Source: Leucobacter sp. CX169 (GTDB lineage Bacteria > Actinomycetota > Actinomycetes > Actinomycetales > Microbacteriaceae). From it: a stretch of DNA of 64,000 nt. Shown piece by piece: positions 43,395 to 54,781 of the stretch; position 1 is the stretch's first letter; every line of letters begins with the position of its first letter. The position numbers and the translations under genes were made by a program. The DNA is taken from contig NZ_CP071051.1 of NCBI RefSeq assembly GCF_017161405.1, positions 1,736,001 to 1,800,000 of the forward strand. The letters are read 5' to 3'. Below the pieces are notes generated by a model, which was not told where the DNA came from, ran no database searches, and was given only the letters and a program-made list of their open reading frames with translations.

Positions 43395-44129
43395 TCAGCG
43401 CACCGCGAGCCACTCCGCAAAGGTCTGGGTAGTGAGCTCAGCCCCGGCCCCGGGCAATAGCGTTCCGTCGCGCAGCGCCCGCATGAACCCGCCCGGAAGC
43501 GGGAGCGCGAGCACGCGGCCGGGGTCGCCGTCGGCGCGCAGCTGCTGGCGCACGAGCTCGGGCATCGATTCCTCGCGCGGTCCAGCAAGATCGGGCACGC
43601 GCCCGCTCGGGCCGGCTTCGGCGATCGCGACGAGCCGCTCGGCCACGTCGCGCGCCGCGAGCGGCTGGGAGCGCATGACCGGCACCAGCACGAGCCGCCC
43701 GAGCCGAGCCTGCGTCGATACCTGGCCGGCGAACTCATGGAACTGAGCAGCCCGCAGGATCGACCAGGGTACTCGGGAGCGCTCGACGCGCGCCTCTTGT
43801 GCGACCTTCCCGGCGTAGTACCCGAAGGGGGCGCGGTCGACCCCGATGATGGACAGCGCGATGTGGTGGCCCACGCCGGCGCGTGTCTCGGCCGCCTCGA
43901 GCGAGTCGGCTGCAGCCTCGAAGAACGCCCGAGATGCGCGCGCCGACTGCGTGCCCACCGAGGTGACGTCGATCACGACGTCGACCCCATGGAGATCGAG
44001 CCCCGCGCCAGTGCGCACATCGACGCCCCGAGAGCGCGTCAGCACGAGCACGTCGTGCCCGGCGGCCTCCGCAGCCGCCACGACGTGTCTGCCGACCGCC
44101 CCCGTGCCACCAGCTACCGCGATGCGCAT
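43395..44129 (-). CDS. NmrA-like NAD(P)-binding protein
   Basis: A 244-residue atypical SDR. The N-terminal Rossmann motif is IAVAGGTGAVGRHVV, followed by VLTRSRGVDVRTGAGL and the substrate-side SIIGVDRAPFGYYAGKVAQEARVERSRVPWSILRAAQFHEF. YYAGK replaces the classical YXXXK, so redox activity is uncertain; many relatives are NADP sensors. It follows pheT by 19 nt and may be in the same transcript. Confidence 0.85.
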   Translation of the reverse strand: MRIAVAGGTGAVGRHVVAAAEAAGHDVLVLTRSRGVDVRTGAGLDLHGVDVVIDVTSVGTQSARASRAFFEAAADSLEAAETRAGVGHHIALSIIGVDRAPFGYYAGKVAQEARVERSRVPWSILRAAQFHEFAGQVSTQARLGRLVLVPVMRSQPLAARDVAERLVAIAEAGPSGRVPDLAGPREESMPELVRQQLRADGDPGRVLALPLPGGFMRALRDGTLLPGAGAELTTQTFAEWLAVR

Positions 44130-44148
44130 GAAATGATCTCTCGGCGCG

Positions 44149-46685
44149 CTACTCGCGCAGCGTCGCGCCGAAGCGGGACGCCGCGAGCGCGAGGCCGGCG
44201 AGCTTGGCCTCGGAGGCCTCCTCCGCCTTCAGCGTGCGATCGTCCGCGCGGAAGCGGAGCGCGAAGGTGATCGCCTTCTGCCCCTCAGCAACGCCGGTAC
44301 CGCGGTAGTCGTCGACGAGGCTGGCGTGTTCGAGCAGCGACCCCGCACCCTCGCGCACGGTAGCGAGCAGCTCTGCCGCCGGCACACCCGCGTCGACGAC
44401 GACCGTGAGGTCCTGCGTCGCGGCCGGGTAGGTTGACAAGGCACCGACGCGCGGCTCCCGCGGGGCCAGCTCGATCAGCGCGTCGAGGTCAAGCTCGACC
44501 GCCGAGACGCGACCGTGCAGGTGCGAGCCCGCGACGAGCTCGGGGCTCAGCTCGCCGGCGACACCGACCGGCACGAGGCCGTTGGCCGTGCGGATGACGA
44601 GCTCCGCGGTACGGCCGGGGTGGAATGCCGGGTGCGCGCCCTGACGGACCTCGAGCGGCGCATCGACGCCGGCGGCGAGCAGGCGTGCCGCGTCGATCGC
44701 GTCGGCCCAGTCGAAGGCGCGCGGCGCCTCCCCCGGCTGCTTCGCGATCGCGAGGCCCGCGAGCAGCACGGCCGCGTGGCGGGGCTGCTTCGGCAGCGAA
44801 GCGTTGAGCTCGGCGAGCACCGACTCGGCAGGGCGCGCGCCCAGCGGCGGCACCTCGGCGGTGCCGAGCACCGCGCCGGTCGGCTCGAAGACACGACCGA
44901 ACTCGACGAGCGCCAGATCCGTCGCGCCGCGCGACAGGTTGCGCTGCGCAGCCTTCACGAGACCGGGGAGCAGCGAACGACGCAGGAACGGCGCCTCGCC
45001 GTCGAGCGGGTTCGCGAGCTTGATCGCGGGGCCCTCGTCCGTGGCCGCGAAGCGATCGAGCTGCGTCTGCGACACGAAGGGATAGTTCTGCACCTCGGTG
45101 TAGCCGGCGGCCGCCATCGAGTCGGCGACACGGCGACGCAGGCGCTGCTCGCGCGTGAGGCCGCGCCCGGGAGGGGCGACGGGCAGCACCGACGGGATCC
45201 GGTCGTAGCCGACGATGCGGGCCACTTCCTCGACGAGGTCCGCGGGGCGGCTGAGGTCTGAGCGCCAGCTCGGGGCGGTGACGAGCAGCTCCGTGCCGCC
45301 TTCGCTGTCCGAACCCGCGACGACCGCGCAGCCGATGCGCTCGAGCGCCTCGCGCACCTCGACCTCGGTGTAGTCGACGCCCATAACCTTCGCGGGACGC
45401 GCCGCAGACAGGCGCACCGGCTCGGGCACAAACTCGGGCACGATCTCGACGCCGAGGGTGTCGGCCGTGCCGCCACCGAGCTCGACGAGCAGATCAACCA
45501 TGCGCTGCGCCGCGGCACGGCCGATCAGCGGGTCGACGCCTCGCTCGAAGCGCTTGGACGCCTCACTCGTCAGCTTGTGCCGGCGGGCGGTGCGCGCGAT
45601 CGAGATCGGGTCGAACGTCGCCGCCTCGATGAACACGTCCGTGGTCGCGTCGTCGGTCTTGGTCGATTCGCCGCCCATGACGCCCGCGAGTCCGATGACC
45701 CCTGACTCGTCCGCGATCACGAGGTCCTCGGCGTGGAGCTTCCGCTCCTGGCCGTCGAGGGTGACGAGCGTCTCGCCCGGCGCCGCGCGGCGCACCGTGA
45801 TGCCGCCGCTGAGCTTGCCCAGGTCGTACGCGTGCATCGGGTTGCCGATTTCGAGCATGACGTAGTTCGACACGTCGACCGCGAGGCCGAGCGAGCGGAT
45901 GCCGGCAAGCTGCAGGCGGGAGATCATCCAGGCGGGGGTGGGCGCTGCGGGGTTCAGCCCGCGCACCACGCGCCCGATGAAGCCGGTTGCGCCGACGCGG
46001 CCGCGCACCGGGGCCTCGTCGTTGAGCTCGACCGCGAATCCGTCCGCCGGGGCGGGCGTCACCGCGAGCGCGGGGTCGGTGAAGGCCGCTCCGGTCGAGT
46101 GGGCGAGCTCGCGGCCCACGCCGCGCATGGAGAAGGCGTAGCCGCGATCCGGAGTGACATTGATCTCGACCGCGGTGTCGTCCAGCCCGAGCAGGGCCTT
46201 CGCGTCCGTGCCGACCTCGGGGTCGAGCCCCAGGGTCGAGAGCACGATGATGCCGTCGTGCTCGTCGCCGAGTGACAGCTCACGTGCCGAGGCGATCATG
46301 CCGTCCGACACGTGGCCGTAGGTCTGTCGCGGGGCGATCACGAAGTCGCCGGGCAGCACCGCGCCGGGCAGAGTCACGACGACCTTGTCCCCCACGGTGA
46401 AGTTGTGGGCGCCGCAGACAATGCCGCGGACGTCCTCGCCGCCGTCGGCAGCGAGCTCACCCTCGGGCGCCACGCGAACCTGGCACCAGTTGATGGTCTT
46501 GCCATTCGCCTGAGGCTCGGGGATCTGTTCGAGGACCTGGCCGACCACGATCGGGCCGGTCACGTCGAAGCGGCGCACCGATTCTTCCTCGAAGCCGACG
46601 CGGACGAGATCCGCGTGGACCGACTCGGGGGTGACATCTGCGGGAAGGTCGACGATCTCGCCGAGCCAGCTGAGCGGAATACGCA

Positions 46686-46686
<1 letters not shown>
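44149..46686 (-). CDS. pheT: Phenylalanine-tRNA ligase beta subunit
   Basis: An 845-residue subunit with the N-terminal EMAP-like tRNA-binding domain (about 40-155, VRGIVCGAHNFTVGDKVVV), B3/B4 editing and B5 domains and the C-terminal anticodon-binding FDX-ACB domain (about 750-845). Its ATG overlaps the pheS stop by 1 nt, the normal pheST pairing. Confidence 0.96.
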
Positions 46687-48472
<1,786 letters not shown>

Positions 48473-48591
48473 CGCTTCGCGTTCCCCGAAGACGACTACA
48501 TACTCATCCCTCGTGGCGCCTGCTTTGTAACGGCAGGGCCGCACCCCATCCCGTTCGATGCCCCGGCATCCGGGAGAATTGAGTCTTTCTG

Positions 48592-49308
48592 ATGCGTTCT
48601 ATCTCCACTCACGCCCCCGCATCCGCGGCGGCGCACTCACGCCGTTCGTCCCGTTCACGTGCCGGACTCGGCGCTGTGCTCGGCACGGCCGTCGCAGCCC
48701 TCGCCCTCGCGTTCGGCCCGGCGAGTCCCGCGCTCGCGCACGACCAGCTCGTCGGCACGACTCCGGCGAACGGCGAGGTCGTCGAGGCGCCGCCCGAGTC
48801 CCTCACGCTGAGCTTCAACAACAACATCATCGAGGTCGGCACCGTGGTGAACGTCACGGGCCCCGACGGCTCCTCCGTCGCAGCTGGCGAGCCGACCGTC
48901 GCCGGCACTGAGGTCGTGCAGGCGCTCAACCCCGATCTCACCGACGGCAGCTACACGGTCGTGTGGCGGGTGGTGTCGCAGGACGGTCACCCCATCAGCG
49001 GCACGCAGAGCTTCGCCATCGGCGCGGCGTCCGAGGGCGACGAGACCCCGGCCGTTCCCGAGACCGAGGAAGAGCACTCGCACGAGGACTCGGAATCGAC
49101 CGAAGAGCACTCGCACGACGAAACGATGCACACCTTGGATGCTGAGGCCGGCCAGGCCTCGCCGTGGCCCTGGATCGGCCTAGGCATCGCGGGCGTGCTC
49201 GCAGCGGGCGCCGTCGTGTTTGCGGTTCGCGCCTCTGGCCGGAAGAAGCGCGCGAGCGAAGCTGGCGCGACGGATAGCGCGGACACCACCGGCGCACCGA
49301 CCGAATAG
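48592..49308 (+). CDS. copC: CopC-domain copper-binding protein with C-terminal membrane anchor
   Basis: A 238-residue exported protein. The signal peptide (about 1-49) ends in SPALAHDQLVG, so the mature chain begins with the His of the CopC copper site. The domain continues with NGEVVEAPPESLTLSF and SQDGHPISGTQSF. A His/Glu-rich linker (about 155-180, EEEHSHEDSESTEEHSHD) and a membrane helix (about 193-213) follow. It binds Cu(II) outside the membrane. The next gene is a PCuAC lipoprotein. Confidence 0.9.
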   Translation: MRSISTHAPASAAAHSRRSSRSRAGLGAVLGTAVAALALAFGPASPALAHDQLVGTTPANGEVVEAPPESLTLSFNNNIIEVGTVVNVTGPDGSSVAAGEPTVAGTEVVQALNPDLTDGSYTVVWRVVSQDGHPISGTQSFAIGAASEGDETPAVPETEEEHSHEDSESTEEHSHDETMHTLDAEAGQASPWPWIGLGIAGVLAAGAVVFAVRASGRKKRASEAGATDSADTTGAPTE

Positions 49309-49386
49309 CGCCACCCTTCCTTCATTTTCCCCGCCGCAGGCGGCGCGATTTCGCGCGCCCGGCAATTCCTGAAAGCTGACTTCACT

Positions 49387-49968
49387 ATGCGTATTTCTCT
49401 GAACTCCCTTCCCCTCCGTCCCCGTACCTCTCGCCTTGCCGCAGCTGGTGCCCTCGTCGTCGTCTCGACGTTCGGCCTCGCAGCGTGCTCTGCGCCGGAG
49501 TCGCCCAGCATCACCAAACATTCGGCGACGGAGAGCACCGCGTCAGAGCACGCGGGCGCCGCGCTTGAACAGGCCTGGGCGAAGTCTGGCGCCGGCGACA
49601 TGAGCGCCGCGTTCGGCACCCTCGTCAACCACGGCGAAACTCCCCTCACCCTGGTCGGCGCCGAAACCACGGCCGCGTCCTCGGTCGAACTGCATGAGAT
49701 GGCGATGGTCGACGGCGCCATGGTCATGCGGAAACTGTCGGGCGATTTCGACATCCCGGCCGGCGGTTCGCGGGAGCTCGCCCCCGGCGGCGAGCACCTC
49801 ATGCTGATGGGCCTGACCGCCCCGCTCCTGCCCGGCGACGAGATCACCGTTACCCTGCAATTCTCCGACGGCACGACGCTCGACGTCGTGGTTCCGGTGC
49901 GTGACACCGCCGGCGCCGACGAAGAGTACGCCCCGGGCGAGCACGATGACCATGCGACCGAGCACTAA
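49387..49968 (+). CDS. PCuAC-domain copper chaperone lipoprotein
   Basis: A 193-residue lipoprotein (lipobox GLAACS, Cys about residue 34). The PCuAC Cu(I) motif HX10-type is seen as HEMAMVDGAMVMRKL then GGEHLMLMGL. The tail is acidic and His-containing (EYAPGEHDDHATEH). It delivers copper to extracytoplasmic cuproenzymes. Its 3' end overlaps the DyP gene by 23 nt. Confidence 0.9.
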   Translation: MRISLNSLPLRPRTSRLAAAGALVVVSTFGLAACSAPESPSITKHSATESTASEHAGAALEQAWAKSGAGDMSAAFGTLVNHGETPLTLVGAETTAASSVELHEMAMVDGAMVMRKLSGDFDIPAGGSRELAPGGEHLMLMGLTAPLLPGDEITVTLQFSDGTTLDVVVPVRDTAGADEEYAPGEHDDHATEH

Positions 49969-51139
49969 CCTCAGCCGCCGCGCCCTCCTCACGGGGGGCG
50001 CGGCCGGCGCCGGCGCGCTGATCGGCGCCGGGGCCACGGCCGTCGCGTTGCGGGGCGGCGCACCCGCCCCCGCGCCCGTCGAGCATCGCTTCGGCCAGGA
50101 ACACGTTTCGTGTCACGGGGAGCACCAGGCCGGCATCGTCTCGGCGCCGGCCGCCCAGCATCGCTACGCCGCGTATGATCTTCGCCCCGAGGTCGATCGC
50201 GACGGGGTGCGCCGCCTCCTCCGGGTATTGACGGCAGATATCGAGGCGCTGACCTCGGGCGAGGCTCCCCTCGCGGACAGCGAGCCCGAGCTGGCCGCGG
50301 TGCCGGCAGGGCTCACCGTCACCGTCGGATTTGGCGGGGGCCTCGTCGACCGGGTGGATCCTGCCCAGCGTCCCACCTGGCTCGCCGCGCTGCCCGCGTT
50401 CTCTCGCGACGCGCTCGACGGCCGCCACGACGGCGGGGACCTGCTGCTCGTGATCGCCGGGGACGACTCGATCGCGGTGTCCCACGCGTCCCGCATGCTG
50501 CACCGCAGCCTCGCCTCGTTCGCCACCCCGCGCTGGGTGCAGCAGGGCTTCCGGCGCGCACGCGGGGCCGAGCACCCGAAGACGACGATGCGCAACCTCA
50601 TGGGGCAGGTCGACGGAACGGTGAATCCCGCCCCCGATTCTCCGGATTTTGCGGGACTCGTCTGGCACAACACGGGGTGGCTCTCGGGCGGCAGCGCGCT
50701 CGTGGTGCGGCGCATCCGGATGGAGCTCGACACTTGGGAACAGGTCGACCGGCCCGGCCGAGAACAATCGATCGGGCGGACGCTGAAGAACGGGGCTCCG
50801 CTCACCGGTGCGCGAGAGCATGACGAGCCGGACTTCGCGGCGACCGACTCCCTCGGGCTCACCGTCATCCCGGACTTCGCGCACATTCGGCGCGCCCGCT
50901 CAGAGGACCCGGCCGAGCGGATCTATCGCCGTGCGGTGAACTACGACGACGGGACCGAGCAGGGGCTGCTCTTTGCGTGCTATCAGCGCGACCCACTCGC
51001 ACAGTTCGTGCCGATTCAGCGTCGCCTCGACGAGCTCGATCTGCTCAACGAGTGGGTCACGCACACCGGATCGGCGGTGTTCGCCGTCCCAGGGGGCTGG
51101 CGCCCCGGAGGCATGCTGGGCGCGAGCCTGTTCGCTTAG
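49946..51139 (+). CDS. Tat-exported DyP-type haem peroxidase
   Basis: A 397-residue peroxidase with a Tat signal (LSRRALLTGGAAGAGALIGAGATAVAL). The DyP signature GXXDG is present as RNLMGQVDGTVNP. The haem-side region has DFAHIRRA and RRAVNYDDGTEQGLLFACYQ. It oxidises substrates with H2O2 outside the membrane. EfeB-type iron release is the alternative reading, but there are no efeU or efeO genes here. The CopC and PCuAC neighbours favour a role in copper trafficking, as described for Streptomyces DtpA. ATG 49946 lies inside the preceding gene. Confidence 0.88.
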   Translation: MTMRPSTNLSRRALLTGGAAGAGALIGAGATAVALRGGAPAPAPVEHRFGQEHVSCHGEHQAGIVSAPAAQHRYAAYDLRPEVDRDGVRRLLRVLTADIEALTSGEAPLADSEPELAAVPAGLTVTVGFGGGLVDRVDPAQRPTWLAALPAFSRDALDGRHDGGDLLLVIAGDDSIAVSHASRMLHRSLASFATPRWVQQGFRRARGAEHPKTTMRNLMGQVDGTVNPAPDSPDFAGLVWHNTGWLSGGSALVVRRIRMELDTWEQVDRPGREQSIGRTLKNGAPLTGAREHDEPDFAATDSLGLTVIPDFAHIRRARSEDPAERIYRRAVNYDDGTEQGLLFACYQRDPLAQFVPIQRRLDELDLLNEWVTHTGSAVFAVPGGWRPGGMLGASLFA

Positions 51140-51936
51140 CGGCGCTGCTCGAACGCCGACTGGTACAGACAAACCGACGCGGCGGTCGCCAGGTTCATGG
51201 ACTCGGCGGCGCCGTAGATCGGGACTTTCAGCGAGCGGTCTGCGAGCGCGCGCGATTCCTCGCTGAGCCCCCGCGCCTCGTTGCCAAACAGCCAGGCCGC
51301 GGGCTCAGCGAGGGTACCGTCGTCGCGGGCATCGGTGAGGTCGTCCCCACGAACGTCCGCGGCCAGCACCCGGAGCCCTGAGGAGCGGGCGAGCTCCAGG
51401 AGCGAGGCGAGGTCTCCGGCGAGCGCGACCTGGATGTGGAAGAGTGATCCGGTCGTCGAACGCACGACCTTCGGGTGGAAAGGGTCGATGCACTCCCCCG
51501 CGAAAATAACGGCGTCCGCGCCGGCCGCGTCCGCCGCGCGGATGATCGTGCCGGCGTTGCCCGGGTCGCGAATCTCGTTGAGGATCGCAACCAACCGGGG
51601 CTTCTCGGCGAACACGGCGGAAAGCGCGGTCGGGAAGGCGCGGGCCACGGCCACGACGCCCTGCGGGGTGACCGTGTCGGCCATCGCGGCGATGACGATG
51701 TCACTTGCCGCGTCGATCCTGCGACCGTGGTCGTTCGCGAGCGCCCCCAGCTCGGGGTGCTTCTCAAGCGCCTTCGGGGTCGCGTAGATCTCGTCGACCA
51801 GGTCGGGTCGGTACATCAGCGCCTCGCGCACGGCCTGCGGTCCCTCGAGCAAGAACCGCCCGGTCGCCAAACGCTCGGACTTCTTCGCCAGTTTCGCCGC
51901 ACGGCGCACGCTTGGGGAGCGCGGGTTCTCCATCAC
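51136..51936 (-). CDS. SpoU/TrmH-family RNA 2'-O-methyltransferase
   Basis: A 266-residue SPOUT methyltransferase with an N-terminal RNA-binding domain (FLLEGPQAVREAL). The three knot motifs are NEIRDPGNAGTIIRAADAAGADAV, LFGNEARGLS and VPIYGAAESMNLATAASVCLYQ. The target is probably a 23S rRNA or tRNA ribose. GTG 51936 follows TAGACT by 6 nt; ATG 51933 is the alternative. Its 3' end overlaps the convergent DyP gene by 4 nt. Confidence 0.9.
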   Translation of the reverse strand: MMENPRSPSVRRAAKLAKKSERLATGRFLLEGPQAVREALMYRPDLVDEIYATPKALEKHPELGALANDHGRRIDAASDIVIAAMADTVTPQGVVAVARAFPTALSAVFAEKPRLVAILNEIRDPGNAGTIIRAADAAGADAVIFAGECIDPFHPKVVRSTTGSLFHIQVALAGDLASLLELARSSGLRVLAADVRGDDLTDARDDGTLAEPAAWLFGNEARGLSEESRALADRSLKVPIYGAAESMNLATAASVCLYQSAFEQRR

Positions 51937-51942
51937 CCCACC

Positions 51943-51948
51943 AGTCTA
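51943..51948 (-). promoter_or_regulatory. -10 element of the RNA methyltransferase gene (leaderless type)
   Basis: TAGACT on the minus strand, 6 nt before GTG 51936. It lies just past the rplT terminator. Confidence 0.5.
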
Positions 51949-51989
51949 TCGCCGGCCGGGAAAACGTTCGGTGAACGGGCCGACACACA

Positions 51990-52023
51990 ACAAAGCCCCG
52001 CCGGAAGACCGACGGGGCTTTGT
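51990..52023. terminator. infC-rpmI-rplT terminator
   Basis: A perfect 11-bp stem (ACAAAGCCCCG, 51990-52000, with 52013-52023), 19 nt past the rplT stop. The minus-strand arm ends GGGGCTTTGT. Confidence 0.8.
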
Positions 52024-52041
52024 GAATGAAGCGGGAAGAGC

Positions 52042-52425
52042 TTAGGCCTGCTTGGGCGCCGAGGTATCGGCAGGCAGGGCCTTCTTCGCGACCTCAACGA
52101 TCGAGGCGAACGCTGCGGGCTCGTTCGTGGCGAGCTCCGAGAGCATGCGACGGTCAACCTCAACGCCGGCAATAGCCAGGCCCTGGATGAAGCGGTTGTA
52201 CGTCAGGCCGTTCAGGCGAGCGCCAGCGTTGATGCGCTGGATCCAGAGGCGACGGAAGTCACCCTTACGCTTACGACGATCGTTGTAGGCGTAGGTGTAG
52301 GAGTGGAGCAGCTGCTCCTTGGCCTTCCGGTACAGGCGCGACCGCTGACCGCGGTAGCCCTCTGCACGCTCAAGGATTACGCGACGCTTCTTGTGGGCAT
52401 TTACCGCCCGCTTTACTCTTGCCAT
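52042..52425 (-). CDS. rplT: 50S ribosomal protein L20
   Basis: A 127-residue 23S rRNA-binding protein. It has [48 protein letters not shown] and [13 protein letters not shown]. It ends the infC operon. Confidence 0.98.
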   Translation of the reverse strand: MARVKRAVNAHKKRRVILERAEGYRGQRSRLYRKAKEQLLHSYTYAYNDRRKRKGDFRRLWIQRINAGARLNGLTYNRFIQGLAIAGVEVDRRMLSELATNEPAAFASIVEVAKKALPADTSAPKQA

Positions 52426-52459
52426 TTCAGTTCTTCCTATTCAAAAAAAGTGTGGGGAC

Positions 52460-52657
52460 CTAGTGACCGAGCAGCTTCATGGCCTGCTTCGCGTCACCCT
52501 TCGAGAGCATCGCGTCCGCGTTCAGGCTGCGCTTGCGCTTCGAGGACTTGACCTCGAGGTTGTGGCGCATGCCCGCACGCTGCTTCATGAGCTTGCCGGA
52601 ACCGGTGAGCTTGAAGCGCTTCTTCGCCCCCGAGTGGGTCTTCTGCTTAGGCATCAA
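52460..52657 (-). CDS. rpmI: 50S ribosomal protein L35
   Basis: A 65-residue protein with [20 protein letters not shown] and the basic core. It lies between infC and rplT in the standard order. Confidence 0.98.
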   Translation of the reverse strand: MMPKQKTHSGAKKRFKLTGSGKLMKQRAGMRHNLEVKSSKRKRSLNADAMLSKGDAKQAMKLLGH

Positions 52658-52714
52658 TTTCTCCTTGTGTTGTGCGTGTCGCTCTCGCGACGACGTGTGG
52701 GCCGGACGAGTGTG

Positions 52715-53332
52715 TTACTCGGCCGAAGTCTCGGGCTGCTCGGCGCTCGTCTCATCAGAGACGTTGCGCCGGGTGGCCTTTGCCTCAGCGCGGCGAGCGT
52801 TCTGCTCGGCCTTCGCCTCGGACTTGTTCTTGAGCGGCGCGACGACCATGACCATGTTGCGGCCATCGATCATCGGGTTCGACTCGACGGTGCCGTACTC
52901 GGCAATCTCTTCCGCAAACTTCTGCAGCAGACGCACGCCCTGCTCGGGACGCGACTGCTCGCGACCGCGGAACAGGATCATTGCCTTGACCTTGTCGCCC
53001 TGACCCAGGAAGCCAATCGCGCGCTTGACCTTGGTCTCGTAATCGTGCGTATCGATCTTCAGGCGGAAGCGGACCTCCTTGAGGACCGTGTTGGCCTGGT
53101 TGCGCCGGGCTTCCTTGGCCTTCTGCGCCGCCTCGTACTTGTACTTGCCGAAGTCCATGATCTTGGCGACGGGAGGTACTGAGTTCGGGGCGACCTCGAC
53201 GAGATCGAGATCTGCATCAGCCGCAAGCTTCAGGGCTGCGTCAATGGACACCACACCAACCTGCTCGCCGCCTGGACCTACCAGGCGAACCTCGGGGACG
53301 CGGATTCTGTCATTCGTACGGGGATCGCTGAT
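52715..53332 (-). CDS. infC: Translation initiation factor IF-3 (predicted AUC start)
   Basis: A 205-residue factor that checks start-codon pairing on the 30S subunit. It has [47 protein letters not shown] and [17 protein letters not shown]. The family N-terminus begins at an ATC codon (53332-53330) that is 6 nt after a strong AGAGGAG. No ATG, GTG or TTG fits, and the next upstream in-frame start (53422) adds 30 unrelated residues. E. coli infC also uses a rare start (AUU) for autoregulation, so AUC is credible. The tail is Ala/Glu-rich. Confidence 0.92.
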   Translation of the reverse strand: MSDPRTNDRIRVPEVRLVGPGGEQVGVVSIDAALKLAADADLDLVEVAPNSVPPVAKIMDFGKYKYEAAQKAKEARRNQANTVLKEVRFRLKIDTHDYETKVKRAIGFLGQGDKVKAMILFRGREQSRPEQGVRLLQKFAEEIAEYGTVESNPMIDGRNMVMVVAPLKNKSEAKAEQNARRAEAKATRRNVSDETSAEQPETSAE

Positions 53333-53661
53333 CGCCGGCTCCTCTGATCTCGTGGGGCGACGGCTCCCCAACTCTGGGGTGCCACGTCGGCGAAGATCAG
53401 GGCCTGGCGTGCGTTCACGCAAAACACTACACCCTAGAGCTGCCTGCCTGCGATGAACGCTGACCGACGGGGTGTCAACAACCCGGTAACCTAGTAACTG
53501 GTTGCGGGTGGGAGAATCTCCACTTCAGTTCTCGATCGGATGAACGAGAGCCTCAGCAAGTTTAGCAGAAGACCCGCCGCCTTCCAAAGCGCCGATGCAG
53601 CGAGTACACGGCCCCGCAGCTTTTTGCTGTGGTCTTGGCCGAGAAAGAGAAGTAGAACCCC
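53333..53661. other. 329-bp divergent leader/promoter region of infC and the DUF1844 gene
   Basis: No gene seen. It contains the infC promoter (53559-53587) and about 220 nt of infC leader. A possible weak stem near 53487-53511 involves CAACC/GGTTG. A small CAGC/GCTG hairpin near 53618 precedes the DUF1844 gene. The leader could carry translational feedback, as infC leaders do in other bacteria. Confidence 0.5.
53559..53587 (-). promoter_or_regulatory. infC promoter
   Basis: On the minus strand TTGGAA (53587-53582) and TAAACT (53564-53559) are 17 nt apart. Transcription would start near 53552, giving a leader of about 220 nt. Confidence 0.5.
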
Positions 53662-54054
53662 ATGAGCGAGACCCCCAACGAGCAGCCACTCGACACCACG
53701 AACGAGACGCTCATCGCCTCCAGCGAAACCGTCTCGCAGGCCACCCGCGATATCGCGGACGTCGCCGCGGTCGAGGTCATCACGACCGCCGCCGTGCATC
53801 TGCTCAGCGCCGCGGCAGTGAAGTGCGGACTCGCCCACAACCCCGAGGAAGAGACCGACCTCGACGAGGCGCGCAAGCTCATCAACGCGCTCGCCGGGCT
53901 CGTCACGGCGGGTGCCCCCGAGATCAGTGACTCGCACGCGCGCCCACTGCGCGACGGCCTGCGCTCAGTGCAGCTCGCCTTCCGCGAGGCGTCCGCAATC
54001 CCCGACGCGCCCGGCAAGGGCCCGGGCGAGAAGTGGACCGGCTCTGTCATCTAG
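53662..54054 (+). CDS. DUF1844 protein
   Basis: A 130-residue cytoplasmic protein. The core VEVITTAAVHLLSAAAVKCGLAHNPEEETDLDEARKLINALAGLVTAGAPEI matches DUF1844. It lies next to infC-rplT, a place it holds in many actinobacteria. Function unknown. Its 3' end runs into the azlC gene. Confidence 0.88.
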   Translation: MSETPNEQPLDTTNETLIASSETVSQATRDIADVAAVEVITTAAVHLLSAAAVKCGLAHNPEEETDLDEARKLINALAGLVTAGAPEISDSHARPLRDGLRSVQLAFREASAIPDAPGKGPGEKWTGSVI

Positions 54055-54781
54055 CCTCACGACCAGGGGCGAGCGCGTCCGAGCGGGCCTGACGGACTCA
54101 CTGTCCGTCGGGCTCGGCGTATTTCCCCTCGGCATCGCGCTCGGTTTCCTCGTCGTGCAGGTCGGCCTCCCTGGCTGGGTGGCGCCAGCGCTCTCGATTG
54201 TGGTGTTCGCGGGTTCCGTTGAGCTGCTACTCACCACCATGCTCGCGGCCGTCGCGCCGCTCTCCACGATCGCAGTGGCCGTCTTCGCGGTGAACTTCCG
54301 CCACGTCTTCTACGCATTCTCGTTCCCGATCGAGGTCGTAAGGCCAGGGTTTGCCCGCGCCTACTCCGTCTACGCGATGATCGACGAGGCGTACGCGACC
54401 GCGGCGCTCATGCCGCGCGAGGTGAACTCGAGCACCCGCATGCTCACGATGCAGGTCGCGTGCCACGCCTACTGGGTGGCCGGTGGGCTCGTGGGTCTCG
54501 CGATCGCGAGCGCGCTGCCCGCGCCGATCGAGGGGTTCGAATTCGCACTCTGCGCGCTCTTCATCGTGATGACGCTCGACGCCTTCCGGTCGAAGCGCGA
54601 GTTGCCCTCGGTGCTGCTCGCCGGCGTCTCGGCTTCCGTGGCGCTCCTCGCGACCCCGGGCGCAGCCATGCTCGTCGCGCTGATCCTCTTCGCGGCGCTC
54701 CTGGCGCTTCGCTACGCCCTCGTACGCGAGCACGAGCCGGTCGCCCCAGAGGAGGGAGAGCTCCCCCATGCCGAGCACTGA
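54044..54781 (+). CDS. azlC: AzlC-type branched-chain amino acid exporter, large subunit (start uncertain)
   Basis: About 245 residues with five or six membrane helices. The family motif is SVGLGVFPLGIALGFLVVQ, then AGSVELLLTTMLAA and AVNFRHVFYAFSFPI. The expected N-terminus (LSSSLTTRGERVRAG) has no ATG, GTG or TTG; the closest candidate is CTG 54044. The next in-frame starts are GTGs at 53912 and 53927, which would overlap DUF1844 by over 100 nt. It overlaps azlD. It exports branched-chain or related amino acids with AzlD. Confidence 0.82.
   Translation: MSSSLTTRGERVRAGLTDSLSVGLGVFPLGIALGFLVVQVGLPGWVAPALSIVVFAGSVELLLTTMLAAVAPLSTIAVAVFAVNFRHVFYAFSFPIEVVRPGFARAYSVYAMIDEAYATAALMPREVNSSTRMLTMQVACHAYWVAGGLVGLAIASALPAPIEGFEFALCALFIVMTLDAFRSKRELPSVLLAGVSASVALLATPGAAMLVALILFAALLALRYALVREHEPVAPEEGELPHAEH

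Noticed and set aside
52658-53422. infC starting at 53422 to give a 235-residue protein
   Set aside because: The extra N-terminal residues do not fit the IF-3 family, and the AGAGGAG ribosome site points to the ATC at 53332.
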